From Trachythela sp. YZ-2020 (Eukaryota > Cnidaria > Anthozoa > Malacalcyonacea > Clavulariidae), in NCBI GenBank assembly GCA_016169945.1, contig JADLSH010000367.1:6352501-6416500 (forward strand): a DNA stretch of 64,000 bases, in the 5' to 3' direction. Under the pieces are notes generated by a model that searched no databases, had not been told where the DNA came from, and worked only from the letters and a program-made list of their open reading frames with translations. Below, piece after piece: positions 1-11,212 of the stretch; the first letter of the stretch is position 1; each line of letters opens with the position of its first letter. Made by a program: the position numbers and the translations under genes.

Positions 1-75
1 AATAGGAGTTCGGTATACTTGCGGTGCCGTGACCAGGATTCGACGAGAATACAAATTGGCGAGTCTTAAATAAAT

Positions 76-1452
76 ATGAGTGAGGAAGAGACAAACGGGA
101 CTATAAACAACGAAGAACAAAGATTCGAAGAGAATATTAAAAAGGAAATTTCGAAGTTGACTTACTTTCTGGAAGAAACTGAGCAGTTAATCGAAGCGAA
201 AGATTACACAGAAATAGAGATCGTGAACGACCGCGCTGGGAAAATAATCATGAAATTATCGGACCTTATATCGCAAACGGAAGAACTAAAAACCGAAAAC
301 GGTGCTTCGCCACGCTCGGTTAGACAATGGAAGAAGAATACTAAATCAAAATACACAGCGCTTGTTGAAGATAATGCTAAGTTATCAAGAGATCGAATTG
401 AAAGAAAAACAAGAAAGGTTAGATCGAGAGACAGAGTTACAAGAAACAGAAATAAAGGAGAGACAAATTCGACGACGAATCGAGCTTCGTGAGAGACAAG
501 AAGAATTTGAGAGACAGTTATGGCAGGAGAAATTAGAGGCGGAATTACAAATGACTCAAAAGAAGTTAGACATGGAAAAAGCCGCGCGTTCAACAACAGC
601 AAAACTACCAAAGTTAAAAATAACACCTTTCAAAGGAACTTATACGGACTGGGTGCGGTTCGAAAATATGTTCTTAACGCAAGTACACGAAAAACCAATA
701 AGCGTGGTGGGAAAATTCGGGTACTTATTGGAGATGGTAAACCCAAAGGTGAGCGAGAAAATTGAAAATCTAAAACCGGGTGAAAATGGCTACAAGATTG
801 CGTGGGAAAGGCTAAAAAAGGAGTATGGACAACCGAAACTTGTAGTAAACGCTCATATGGACGAAATTATAAACCTAACGCCAGTAAAACGACTGAGTTA
901 CGAGAAGGTTCAGCAGTTTTACGAGAAGTTAAGCAAAAAATACGATGCACTTCAAACCCTGGAAGAAGGAGATAAACTTCTTGGATTTGTTATGACTACA
1001 ATCAACAAACTACCGCAGGTGAAACCTGACTTAGTGCGCTCGGATGACGATTGGGAGCAATGGACTATGGAAGATTTGATTAATAATCTACAAAAGTGGC
1101 TTCGAAGAAACAAAGTAGACAAAGTAGGGGACAGCTCTCCTTAGGTGGCAAGAAAGGCAATTATTTCGAGAGAGAATCAAGAAAATCCCATTGTGTTTTC
1201 TGCGATAATGATGATCACTGGAGCGATAAATGTAAGACGGTGGTAAGATTGGAGGACAGGAAGAAATTCTTCGCAGAGAAAAAGTTATGCTTTAACTGTG
1301 GGCGTGTGGGAAACCGGAGGAATCGATGCCGATGTCGTGGGTGTCTGAAGTGTAACTCCAAACATCATACAAACCTGTGTGATAAAAAGGAAATCGATAA
1401 CAGCAAGGAAAACAAACCATCGCTCACCGGATTCACAACATTTTCAGAGTAG
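76..1452 (+). pseudogene. BEL/Pao Gag-like region, frame-broken
   Basis: The structural part of the retrotransposon polyprotein is spread over two frames. The ATG frame from 76 reads an acidic, coiled-coil-like N terminus and stops at 492. From about 375 the adjacent frame carries a Glu/Arg-rich coiled coil and then the DUF1759-like core (ITPFKGTYTDWVRFENMF near 630-680), stopping at 1144. The first frame then resumes with Cys-rich modules including CFNCGRVGNRRNRC and KCNSKHHTNLC, the paired zinc knuckle usual in BEL/Pao Gag. At least two frame changes and a stop show decay. The order of domains matches the family. No function is expected now. Confidence 0.75.
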
Positions 1453-1476
1453 AAATTTCTTCCAGCCATTATACCC

Positions 1477-1683
1477 GTGAACATTAATGGACACACCATG
1501 TGGGCGTATCTCGACACTGGTTCAGGACGTAACTTTATTTCTCGTGAAGCTACAACGAAGTTAAGTCCTACACGTCATGAATCTCGTGAGATTGTAACCG
1601 TGAATGGCACTAGCCGACAATCCATGCCTATATTTCAGACCACCATTGACTCTCTCGATGGGGAAGTTCATAAATTGAACTGA
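1477..1683 (+). pseudogene. Retroelement aspartyl protease fragment
   Basis: The motif AYLDTGSGRNFIS contains the Asp-Thr-Gly triad of a retropepsin. It sits directly downstream of the zinc knuckles, in the same frame but after a stop codon at 1450-1452. In BEL/Pao elements this domain (peptidase A17-like) cleaves the polyprotein. Here the reading frame ends after about 68 codons and the next segment is out of frame, so it is a remnant. Confidence 0.7.
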
Positions 1684-1699
1684 CCGGTTCCAGACTTCA

Positions 1700-2322
1700 A
1701 GATTTCACCACAGTACGAAGATCGGACATGAATGAGCTAAAGATGAAGTACACACATACACAAGACAAGAGATTTTACATGGTGCCAAACGGAGAGTAAA
1801 CTTGGAGACAGCACTTACAGCAAGATAAGGACGGAGAAAGTGTACAAGGGGAATTCGGGCGATCCGATAGTGGAGGAAACGACATTCGGATGGGTCATCC
1901 ATGATGGTGATGATTACGCAAGTGATGGTGCCTGTATGTTTTTGAGAGAGGTCAACGATTACGAACGATGCCACCGGGGTGGAAGATCGTGGAGAGAACG
2001 AACAGATGGATGTTCTTACTGAGTTTCGAGAAAGCATAGCAAGACAAGATGATGGCAGGTATGAAGTAGCAATACGATGGATTCCAGGAAGCAAGTTAAC
2101 AACAACAAACGAACAGCGGAGCAGAGGCGTCTTTCCAATGTCAACAAGGAGCTAGCAAAGGATGAAAGCTCAAACCGAGTCAAGAAGATAGCAGAAATTT
2201 CCAGTGAGTTTGACATCGTTTGGAAATACTGTCCGTCTGCCAAGAATCTCGTAGACCTAGGAAGCAGAGGAGCCAACGTAGAGCAGATGGAGAAGGGGAA
2301 ATGGTTTACCGGACCAGATTGA
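1700..2322 (+). pseudogene. BEL/Pao polymerase remnant with RT/RNase H core deleted
   Basis: Two edges of the polymerase survive. Near 1850-1900 is GDPIVEETTFGWVIHDG, the stretch that precedes the RT in BEL/Pao Pol. Near 2010-2090 is the RT entry (TEFRESI then DDGRYEVAIRWIPGS). Near 2210-2320 is the segment that follows RNase H (CPSAKNLVDLGSRGA, then WFTGP). No fingers/palm motif or YxDD box lies between them, so most of the RT and RNase H is absent. Several stops and frame changes remain in what is left. I infer an internal deletion near 2190. Confidence 0.6.
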
Positions 2323-2440
2323 TTGCTAGAGAAAGAACAGTGGCCAGATCAACCCAATCTGAAAGTTACTTCAGCAGTCAGCCAAGAAAGTAAACCTATC
2401 AAGGAAGAAGCACTGTTTACAACAGATCAAAGCCAGATGA

Positions 2441-3906
2441 ATGGGAAGCACTACTGATGAGACAAACGTACTGGCGGGTACTGAGAGTAACGGCGTGGGC
2501 GTTGAGATTTGTGAACAACTGTTTGGCAAGGCGTCACCGAAACAAAAATCACAGATCACAGCAGCAAGAAACAGCTGGGTACGGAGAGTACAGAGCCACG
2601 TCAACCCCGATTTGCGAGCACCAGCTTGGACGATAGTTGAAGATAAAGAAACGAGGGTGTTAAAGTGCAAAGGAAGAATCGAAGGGTATGCACCAATATA
2701 CCTTCATGACAGACTGTTTGTTGAAAAGCTTATTGCCCATCCACACAACAAGATCAAGCACTTTGGAATCGCTAACACGATGGCTGCTTTGAGAGAACAG
2801 TGGTGGATACCTCAACTTAGAACAAAGTGTATTCGACACAGCCATCTGGTTCACCACTGACAAGCAACATGCCCACATTCAAAACAGAGCCTGAAGCAAG
2901 CCATTCGAGATCACTGGTGTGGACTTCGCAGGACCTCTACGATACAAGATCAAGAAGAACGAAGAAGGCAAGTGTTATGTTCTGATCTTCACCTGTGCGA
3001 CATCCAGAGCGGTCCACCTCTAACTAACGAAGAGTCAAGAAGTAGAGGAATTCAAACGAAAGCTCAATTCGTTCATCGCGCGCAGAGGAAGACCCAAATT
3101 AATGATCCAGACAATGCAAAAACATTTAAATCAACAGCCAACTGGATTAATATCGTCAGAAAGAGTGAGAAATTGCAAGATTTCCTCGCAAACCAAGAAA
3201 TACATTGGAGATTCAATCTAGCCAAGTCCCCTTGGTGGGGGGTATCTACGAAAGGCTGATCCGTGAAGTCAAGAAGACTCTCTATAAAACACTCGGAAGA
3301 TCACATCTTAACTTCGAGAATTTGGAGATGGTCGTTATATATATCGAAGCGAATATGAACAACCGACCGTTAACGTATGTAGAAAGCGAAAGCGGGGAGG
3401 AACAAGTCTTAACATCCAATATTCTGATGCGAGGAGAAAACACTTACACGATCGAGGAAATTGAGAATGATGAGGAAGCGCTGACGAAAATACAAAAGAG
3501 GATTGTCAAGGCGAAAGATAACGCATGGAAACGATGGCAGCGGGAGTATGTACATGGTTTATTGGAAAGTCAACGAATCAACAGTAAAGCAGCAAAAGCA
3601 CCGGAAGTCGGAGAAATCGTTTTGGTCATGGGAGACGAAAAGAATCGTGGCAAATGGAAGAAAGGGAAAGTTATCAGACAAGTTCGAGGAAAGGACGGAG
3701 TAGTAAGAGGTGTGATACTCTTACATAAAGGTCACACTATCGAACGACCGATACAGTTAGTTTGCCCACTTGAGATTCGATGCACAACGCAAGTAGAACA
3801 AAGAAAGAATGAGCAGAACAAGCCCGTGGAAGAACGAAAGCGAAGACAAGCAGCGATTGACGCAGGGAAGAGAATACGAGCCTTAGCAGAAGAGGAAGAA
3901 GACTGA
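2441..3906 (+). pseudogene. BEL/Pao integrase and C-terminal domain, frame-broken
   Basis: The integrase inserts element cDNA into host DNA. Seen in order are an H2C2-like region (near 2690-2860, ending AALREQWWIPQLR), a core start with GVDFAGPL (near 2915), DNAKTF (near 3110), SPWWGG and [15 protein letters not shown] (3205 on), and NNRPLTYVE. A basic C-terminal domain (GKWKKGKVIRQVRG) of the DUF5641 type follows. The Asp, Asp and Glu positions of the DDE core can be picked out but lie in different frames, with a stop at 2858-2860 and a frame change near 3210. The last 233 codons (3205-3906) are open. Confidence 0.75.
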
Positions 3907-4125
3907 ACAAACATTGACAGTATAAGTATAATTATTCATATTTCATGTTGAAGTTACAAGTATAGTTGTAAAAATTAATTCTTAATTTTTAGGGGAGTTG
4001 TATATTGAACATATAAACAATAAACCCGGACGTTTGTGATAGAGTCATGCAGCAAGTCACGCGATATTAACACGTCAAAAACAGAGTTGACATTTTAGAT
4101 TAAGAGATATATGGCTATCTTTAAA

Positions 4126-4322
4126 ACAGGGAACGGGGAATCGGGGAATGGGAACGGGGAACGGGGAATGGAAACGGGGAATGGGAACGGGGAACGGGGA
4201 ATGGGAACGGGGAATGGGAACGAGGAACGGGGAATGGGAACGGGGAATGGGAACGGGGAACGGGGAATGGGAACGGGGAACGGCGAATGGGAACGGAAGT
4301 GGGAACGGAAGTGGGAACGGTA
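4126..4322. repeat. Minisatellite GGGAACGGGGAAT, left foldback arm
   Basis: About fifteen copies of a 12-13 bp unit vary between GGGAACGGGGAAT and GGGAACGGAAGT. The array sits just inside the left terminus of the foldback element. It is open in several frames only because it is repetitive. Confidence 0.9.
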
Positions 4323-4979
4323 ATTAATACAGCTGTGTTTAATTAATACAGTTTGGCTTAATAAGTTTAACAATCTTTAAAACGGGAAACGGGAAGTTTT
4401 ATTGCCTATTCATAGAACGAGAGTTCAAATGTTTAATAAGTTCGTTGCGTGTGAATAGGCCCGTGTGTTTGCCATCTTTATTTACAGTTTTTAGTAATAT
4501 CGAATACATTTAGAGATAAAAATTGCCTTTGGCTGTTAATCAGCGGCATAAAAAACATATGAACACGATTCAGCAACATGACGCGTTTATTTAGTAACTG
4601 TCCTGATATGCGCCCTTTACTCTTTACGCAAGACATATACTAATTCAGCTATTCGCTCTTCGAGATAACATATGTCATTAGGCGGAATTATTGCATTTTT
4701 TAACCTAGACCTTAGTCTAGTGTGATCATGATATGTAGTATAGACTTATAACAGCCCTGCGCACATGTGGTTTTGGCAATATGCCGTGCTCTTCTCATAC
4801 CATTTCTAGTTTTCTAGCGTTTTGAATAATTTTGTTTTGAGTTAGACTGTAAGAAATGTACCTACTGAAGCAATTTGTAGATGCGGAATATTTTTCATTT
4901 GAACCCGAAATACGAACCCGAAACGTCTTCACAATTTCGGGGTTTCAAGGCACATGATACTATATTGCTCAGTACCATT

Positions 4980-5800
4980 AGAAAGAGCGTAAAAATCTGT
5001 ACAACATATCCGAATTTCTAAGCAATCGTTTAACTAGAATTTGCGCGAATCGTTTCTGAATATAGTCTTAATCAGCGATGTAATTCTATTGTCTGACACG
5101 ATGTAAATACTAAGAATTTTATTGTGAATATCTATTTAAAATTCAGGTTTTATAGGCTTGCGCTTTATATCGCTAAAACGGGCGAGAAAATCTGTACAAC
5201 ATAGTCTAATTTCTAAGCAATAGCATGAATGGATTTTGCGCAAGATTGTTTATGAATATAGATGTCTATACTAATTAAAGCACGCGCTGTAATTCTATAG
5301 TCTGACAGATGCAAACACCCAGAATTGTATCTTAAAATTTCGGGTTTTATAGGCTTGTGTTGCTATGATGCTCTCCACCGCTAAAACGGCCGTGGAAATC
5401 TATACAACCTAGTCGAATTTTTAAGCAATAGTATGAATGGATTTTGCGCAAATTGTTTCTGAGTATAGATAATATAGATAATATGAGTATAGTCTAATAG
5501 ATGCAAACACCCACTATTGTATCCTAAAATTTCGGGTTTTATAGGGTTGTGTTACTGTACTATGATGCTTTATAGCACTAAAACGGGTTGGAAAATCTAT
5601 AATAGTATGAATGGATTTTGCGCAAATGGTTTCTCAAATAAAAACAGCGGTGATTTAGCGAGTTTCGGTAAGACACGATGTAAAACAGGTATGCATTATT
5701 GTAGCTTGAATATGTTTGTGTTATGGTTGCTCTATACCGTTGGAACAGTTGGAAGGATCGTAAAATCTGCACAATATAATCAAATTTAGAAGCAAACGTA
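4980..5800. repeat. About 200-bp tandem repeats inside the foldback element
   Basis: The phrase AAATCTGTACAACAT and degraded versions recur near 4992, 5190, 5396, 5592 and 5763. Each is followed by AATTTCTAAGCAAT, TTTGCGCAA and GGTTTTATAGG-type blocks. The unit period is therefore close to 200 bp, with about four copies. The first two are inside the left arm and are mirrored in the right arm; the later ones form the loop. Confidence 0.7.
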
Positions 5801-6731
5801 TGACCCTTGAATAAAGCGAGTTTTAGAGATTGTAAAGTCTAGCTTTCTGAATAATTATCTAGAAGTCTAAAGCGGCACTTCAATTCTGATAAAATATTGC
5901 TGTAAATCATTGGAAAAAGCGTAATAACATAGATATTTGATGAAACTGCGTTTATGTACCAATTCTGGGTGTTTGCATCTGTCAGACTATAGAATTACAG
6001 CGCGTGCTTTAGTATAGACATCTATATTCATAAACAATTTGCGCAAAATCCATTCATGCTATTGCTTAGAAATTAGACTATGTTGTACAGATTTTCTCGC
6101 CCGTTTTAGCGATATAAAGCGCAAGCCTATAAAACCTGAATTTTAAATAGATATTCACAATAAAATTATTAGTATTTACATCGTGTCAGACAATAGAATT
6201 ACATCGCTGATTAAGACTATATTCAGAAACGATTTGCGCAAATTCTAGTTAAACGATTCCTTAGAAATTCGGATATGTTGTACAGATTTTTACGCTCTTT
6301 CCAATGGTACTGAGCAATATAGTATCATGTGCCTTGAAACCCCGAAATTTTGAAGATGTTTCGGGTTCGTATTTCGGGTTCAAATGAAAAATATTCCGCA
6401 TCTACAAATTGCTTCAGTAGGATACATTTCTTACAGTCTAACTCAAAACAAAATTATTTAAAACGCTAGCAAACTATAGAAATGGTATGAGAAGAGCACG
6501 GCATATTGCCAAAACCATATGTGCGCAGGGCTGTTATAAGTCTATACTACATATCATGATCACACTAGACTAAGGTCTAGGTTAAAAAATTCAATAATTC
6601 CGTATAATGACATATGTTATCTCGAAGAGCGAATAGCTGAATTAGTATATGTCTTGCGTAAAGAGTAAAGGGCGCATTACAGGACAGTTACTAAATAAAC
6701 GCGTCATGTTGCTGAATCGTGTTCATATGTT

Positions 6732-8683
6732 CATATTTAATAAGATTTTATCTAGTGGAGTTTTTCCAAAAATATGGTCGGAAGGCCTTATTACTCCTAT
6801 ACACAAATCGGGAAACAAAAGTGATCCTGGAAATTACTGAGGCATTTACATTTCTAGCTGTTTAGGGAAATTTTTCACTTCAATTCTTAACGCACGTTTG
6901 AATCTTTTTCTGGAAGAAAACAGTATTTTGAATAAGTACCATAGGTTTTAGACATGGATTTCGAACGTCTGATCATCTGCTCGTTCTTAAAACATTGATA
7001 GACAGCTATAAATTAAGACGAAAACCCATGTTTACATGTTTTGTAGACTTCAGGTTCAGGTTTATTTTTTAAACTGATAAACAACGGATGTAGCAGAAAA
7101 TTTATCACAATTTTACTAAACATGTACTCCTCTTTTAAATCAGCGGTTAAGCTCGAACAAGGTGTCACCCCATTCTTTCAATCCCATATTGGTGTGAAAC
7201 AAGGATGTAATCTAAGTCCAACTCTGTTTAACCTCTTCATCAATGATATACCTAAGTTGTTTAATACTACCTGTGAACCTTTGAAGTTTGGAAACACTGA
7301 GTTGAGTTGTTTATTATATGCCGACGATTTGGTCATAATGTCAGAATCAGAATCTGGGCTACAACAATGCCTTCAAAAACTTGAATTATATACTAAGAAA
7401 TGGAAATTACAAATTAACCTAAAAAACCCGAAAATTCTGATATTCGGGACACAGTCCCAAAGACGACAATTTATCTCGTTCAAGTGGTACTTCGGAACTA
7501 ATCTACTGGATTGTGTAAACGAATATACGTATTTAGGATTAACTTTTCATTATACTGGTAATTTTAAGATAGCGATAACAATGTTATACAGCAAGGCATT
7601 ACGTGTTTACAATTGCCTAATGCACAAACTTTCAAATGCAGAGAATATACCGATTAAAACTTTACTAAAACTATTTTCTTCAATGGTGGTTCCAGTTTTA
7701 TTATATGGTTGTGAAATCTGGGGTGTAGGTTTATTAGGTAAAATCTCTTCGTTTGAACTCTTCCAAAAGAGATTTCTCAATATGGTAAATAAACTGGAAT
7801 CATTACAGTTGAAATTTTTTAAACGTATACTAGGAGTCCACTCTAAGAGTACAAACCTAGCAGTATATGGTGAACTGGGTAAAGTTCCTCTAATAGTACA
7901 GGTCTCTACTTTAGTGACAAAGTATTGGATACGAATTGAAACTCCGGATTATATGAATACTCTTGTAGGAGAGACAGCGAGTTTTAATATCCGATCAAAT
8001 ACTCAGGCTATTAAATTCACAAACTATGTTTTAAAAATGTGTGATTTGGAATCACTAAACGGAAAGTTTACATAATCTAGGTAAATATTTAAAAAATAGG
8101 TTATTTGCCTACTTCACTGATTTCTGGAAAGATCAGATTGAACAAAGTCGTTACAGTGGTAAATTAAGAACCCTCGCACAAGTTAAGAATAAATTTGTAT
8201 TTGAAAAATATCTCCATGAAGTATGTAATGTTAAACATCGTCAAGCAATAACAAAAATGAGAATATCCGCACACAAACTACCGGTTGAATATGGCCGATA
8301 TAATAAAACGCCATACGATGAAAGGATTTGTACTGTATGTCAATCGAATGAAATTGGAGATGAATTCCACTATTTAATGTCATGCTCCAATAAAAAAATT
8401 GCAGAAACTCGAAACACTTTTTTAAATAATTTATATAGTATCAATAGCTCTTTCCGCTTATTTGATACAAATAATTTGTTCTTATATATTTTAAATATTC
8501 ACGATAAGTCCATTATGAAAATAATAGCAAAATATTTCCATGATATTCTCCTATTATATGATAAACAGTACATTGCGTAAACGTGCATATTATTATGTAT
8601 AATATAAAGAGTGTTTTGTATCTTTTTCATGTAATTTCATATGTGCCTGTATTGGTATTTGATGAATAAAGATTATTATTATT
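6732..8683 (+). mobile_element. 5'-truncated LINE inserted in the right foldback arm
   Basis: The inserted block interrupts an otherwise continuous inverted-repeat arm. TATGTT lies on both sides (6726-6731 and 8683-8688), a short target duplication. The 3' end is an ATT-repeat tail after GATGAATAAAG, typical of some non-LTR elements. The LINE came in after the foldback element formed, because the left arm has no counterpart. Confidence 0.8.
6740..8580 (+). pseudogene. LINE reverse transcriptase, broken
   Basis: The RT copies element RNA into DNA at the target site. Fingers motifs appear near 6745-6840 (SGVFPKIWSEGLITPIHKSG then a stop in place of the conserved Arg of NYRGI). Several stops follow to about 7110. 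The segment 7122-8075 is open for 317 codons with GVKQGCNLSPTLFNLFIND and the catalytic LLYADDLVIMSE. The C-terminal zinc-like end, ICTVCQSNEIGDEFHYLMSC, is at 8257-8580. No endonuclease domain is present. The clade is uncertain. Confidence 0.8.
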
Positions 8684-8959
8684 ATGTTTTTTATGCCGCT
8701 GATTAACAGCCAAAGGCAATTTTTATGTCTAAATGTATTCGATATTACTAAAAACTGTAAATAAAGATGGCAAACACACGGGCCTATTCACACGCAACGA
8801 ACTTATTAAACATTTGAACTCTCGTTCTATGAATAGGCAATAAAACTTCCCGTTTCCCGTTTTAAAGATTGTTAAACTTATTAAGCCAACACGCAATCAC
8901 TTTGCATTCGTTTAATAAAAACTGTATTACTGTATTAATTAAACACAGCTGTATTAATT

Positions 8960-9164
8960 ACCGTTCCCACTTCCGTTCCCACTTCCGTTCCCACTTCCGT
9001 TCCCACTTCCGTTCCCACTTCCGTTCCCACTTCCGTTCCCACTTCCGTTCCCACTTCCCCGTTCCCATTCCCCGTTCCCATTCCCCGTTCCCATTCCTCG
9101 TTCCCCGTTCCCATCCCCGTTCCCATTCCCCGTTCCCCGTTCCCGTTCCCCGTTCCCCGTTTTA
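8960..9164. repeat. Minisatellite, right foldback arm
   Basis: This is the complement of the left-arm minisatellite: about eight TTCCGTTCCCAC units followed by TTCCCCGTTCCCA units. Copy numbers differ from the left arm, so the two arrays have changed independently since the element formed. Confidence 0.9.
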
Positions 9165-9462
9165 AAGATAGCCAGAGAGATATAGAACAATAGAACATTT
9201 TATATAACGCCTTAGTAGATTCTCGTCATTTAACTGGTTGATTATGATCACGTGGTATTAAATAAATATTGCCATTTTACTGACCGTACAATGGAAAGTT
9301 CCATTGCACGGTCTAGCCGTGCAAATATTTCTTTCCATTGCACGGTAGTTTTCATTAAATTCAATCACTCAAAATGTTACTCGCACCGTGCTCGCACGCA
9401 TTTAATCGCGAATCCCAATAACATGGCCGATGGTATATTATTTAAAACACAAACGAGACAAA

Positions 9463-9650
9463 ATGGCGGGTGTTTTAAACAGTAAAGCGCCTTTTGTTTT
9501 CGCCACGAAAGAAGATTTATCCATGCTTATTGATGAAGCTGATTCGGTAAATACGAAAAAACAAATAACATATGCTGTAAACCGGATGAATTTGTTTGCT
9601 TCAAGCGCTGGTGTAACGTCCATCGAAACTTTGAGTGAAATTGATCTATT
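9463..9650 (+). pseudogene. Fragment resembling the N terminus of DUF3504/Crypton-like proteins
   Basis: From the ATG at 9463 the frame reads MAGVLNSKAPFVFATKE, then EADSVNTKKQITYAVNRM and TSIETLSEID. The pattern (acidic start, Asp-Ser-x-Asn-Thr-Lys-Lys, then a helical Ala-Val-Asn-Arg) resembles the N-terminal region of DUF3504/KIAA1958-like proteins derived from tyrosine-recombinase transposons. This is recalled similarity, not a search result. The frame runs into a long hairpin after about 62 residues, so no catalytic domain follows. It may be a truncated exon carried into the LTR. Confidence 0.4.
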
Positions 9651-9671
9651 TTGGTGTCATATAAAACAAAT

Positions 9672-9828
9672 AATGAATGTTTTCATTCGTGCAATGGTAA
9701 GAATATTTTCATTCGGTGAAAGATGGAATGTTCCATTCAACTCGGCTTCGCCTCGTTGAATGGAGCATTCCATCTTTCACCTCATGAAAATATTCTTACC
9801 ATTGCACTCATAAACATTCATTATTAAT
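9672..9828. repeat. Long hairpin with a GGCTTCGCC apex
   Basis: Arms of about 70 bases pair with few mismatches. Blocks such as GCAATGGTAAGAATATTTTC, GTGAAAGATGGAATG and TCCATTCAAC are followed by their complements in reverse order around the apex TCGGCTTCGCCTC. It probably marks a transposon end or a self-complementary element. Confidence 0.75.
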
Positions 9829-9968
9829 AGTATAACAGTAAATAACGTGAGAGAGAGACGAGACATTTTGTGAGATATTGTGAGTCTTTTGTTTTAATTT
9901 GGAAAGTAAAAATATAATTTTAAACTAAAAAGGTGTACCAATGTGTGAGTAAATAGGAGTTCGGTATA

Positions 9969-10578
9969 TATTCTCCATAGCTATAATCAATTAAATAATT
10001 AAATTAAAGGACATTGGCACATTGGACATTTTATTCCTTAGATTGATAGAGCATGCCTACAGAATACTTAATTTCATAGTTTCCCTTGTCCAGCGCATTT
10101 AATTTTAGTTGTTGAGAAAATTTGTGACAAAGTTCAACAGTCGCAACCTCGTTCCCAGGCTCTTCACCTACGCTCATCCCCGCTGCGGAAAAAACCCTGG
10201 TTCAGACTGGTCACGTGACACCCCAGAATCTGGGGTGTTTTTAATTAGCGCTTTGAAAACACTGAGGGAGGGGTGGTTGAGTAAACATGTCAATTTTACA
10301 TTCATGCATGAGTGAATAATGGCGTAATAAATACAAAAACATGGGCTCACCTGTCCAGATTAGCAATGGCTCAAAGGAAACACCGAAAAAGATATACGGA
10401 AAATCAATTTCAAACTCCGAGTCTATGTGTCGACTTTGTTGCGGCATATGAGCCAAAATATACAAAAAACCTGTACAATAAAGCAAATGTCAAACTACTG
10501 GCTTTTGCTGAAGCGGTCTATGGTGAGAGAACTCCCTTCCTCGTCTTGTGACTGGATAATTCTGGAAAATTCCAAAGC
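9969..10578. other. Intergenic, no clear gene; left arm of a 100-bp inverted repeat
   Basis: The notable content is the block around 10137-10235, containing CTCGTTCCCAGGCTCTTCAC and GGTTCAGACTGGTCACGTGA. It reappears inverted at about 12700-12800 with roughly 90% identity by eye. The stretch 10320-10550 is open for 79 codons but has no recognisable motif. Confidence 0.5.
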
Positions 10579-11212
10579 ATGATATGTGGGAACCAAAAAA
10601 CTATGATGCAAACAAAGAGATGTATTGATATTTCGCCTTCAACGCGAATCACGGAGGAGAAAAGGGCAAGAACTAGTCTGGAAGGCGAAGTGCGATCAAC
10701 CCGAAGCCTGTCATTTTCATCCAACAAAGAAACTATTCGATCCGAGGTATGTTATATTTTTTATATGATTCATCATTTATGTAATGAGATATTGTATACT
10801 ATAATTTATGTGTAGATTTCCAATTTCATTTGCGGTATACACTGAACTCTAAAGAGTAAAGTTTAAAAGCCAATAAAAGGTTCTAAATATCTCCTATACA
10901 CTACAGGTTGTCAACGATCCTGTTTCCAAAACCGCGTCGTATGATTCCGTCCCGTTTACGGATGTCCTAAATACCGTCAATGACGAACTGAGAAATGTGG
11001 CAGTTAGAGACACGAAGTCCGTTCTTCGTAAAATATATTTTGAAGGAATGAGTTCGTTCTCTACTTCTCTTTGGAGACTATATCGTGGACGAGTATCCTG
11101 TATAGTATTCAGAATTCTATCTGAATTGTTGGAGTTCAACTACAACACGGAAAAGAAGATCGCTCTGTTATGTTTGATTTGCATAATGTTCAAACGATTT
11201 GCAGCGCATTAA
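10579..11212 (+). pseudogene. Two-exon gene remnant, possibly of a coral-type repetitive gene family
   Basis: An open stretch ends at 10746 on GAG|GTATGT. A matching acceptor, CACTACAG, precedes 10907, and the open frame then runs to a stop at 11212. Joining them keeps the phase (0 to 0). The second part reads VPFTDVLNTVNDELRNVAVR and DTKSVLRKI, which I associate with a multi-copy family of uncharacterised cnidarian proteins next to DUF6589-type genes; this is memory only. There is no clear start or downstream domain, so it is either a truncated copy or a lone fragment. Confidence 0.35.

Larger units (their letters stand above)
4112..9174. mobile_element. Large foldback DNA transposon (MULE-like?)
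   Basis: The ends are perfect inverted repeats, TGGCTATCTTTAAAAC at the left and its complement at the right. AGAGATATA flanks the left end (4103-4111) and recurs at 9176-9184, one base beyond the right end, giving an 8-9 bp target duplication as in Mutator-like elements. The arms pair over more than 1 kb: 4112 to about 5330 matches the complement of about 5950 to 9174 once the LINE at 6732-8683 is removed. Each arm starts with a 13-bp minisatellite. The loop (about 5330-5950) continues a family of roughly 200-bp direct repeats. No transposase ORF of its own is visible, so it is presumably mobilised in trans. Confidence 0.8.
1..9968 (+). mobile_element. BEL/Pao LTR retrotransposon, internally deleted and interrupted
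   Basis: The family follows from the order of remnants: Gag with a zinc knuckle, aspartyl protease, an RT stub, and a BEL-type integrase. The first 17 bases of the window (AATAGGAGTTCGGTATA) recur exactly at 9952-9968, so the window starts at the inner end of the 5' LTR and the 3' LTR ends near 9968. Directly after the first copy lies a primer-binding-like stretch, TGCGGTGCCGTGACC. A purine run (AGGGGAG) near 3987-3993 precedes the inferred 3' LTR start, TGTATATTG. The RT and RNase H core is missing and the frames are broken, so this copy is dead. The 5' LTR and target duplication lie outside the window. Confidence 0.8.
3995..9968 (+). repeat. BEL/Pao 3' LTR, split by insertions
   Basis: The left boundary is inferred from the purine run followed by TGTATATTG; the right boundary from the 17-base match to the window start. 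The LTR sequence proper is about 3995-4111 plus parts of 9175-9968. It is interrupted by the foldback element at 4112-9174 and probably by the fragment with the long hairpin at about 9280-9830. The 5' LTR, needed for proof, is outside the window. Confidence 0.55.

Noticed and set aside
4095..4373. Gly/Asn/Glu-rich and Arg/Ser/His-rich frames at the foldback ends (also 8869-9198)
   Set aside because: They are translations of the terminal minisatellites.
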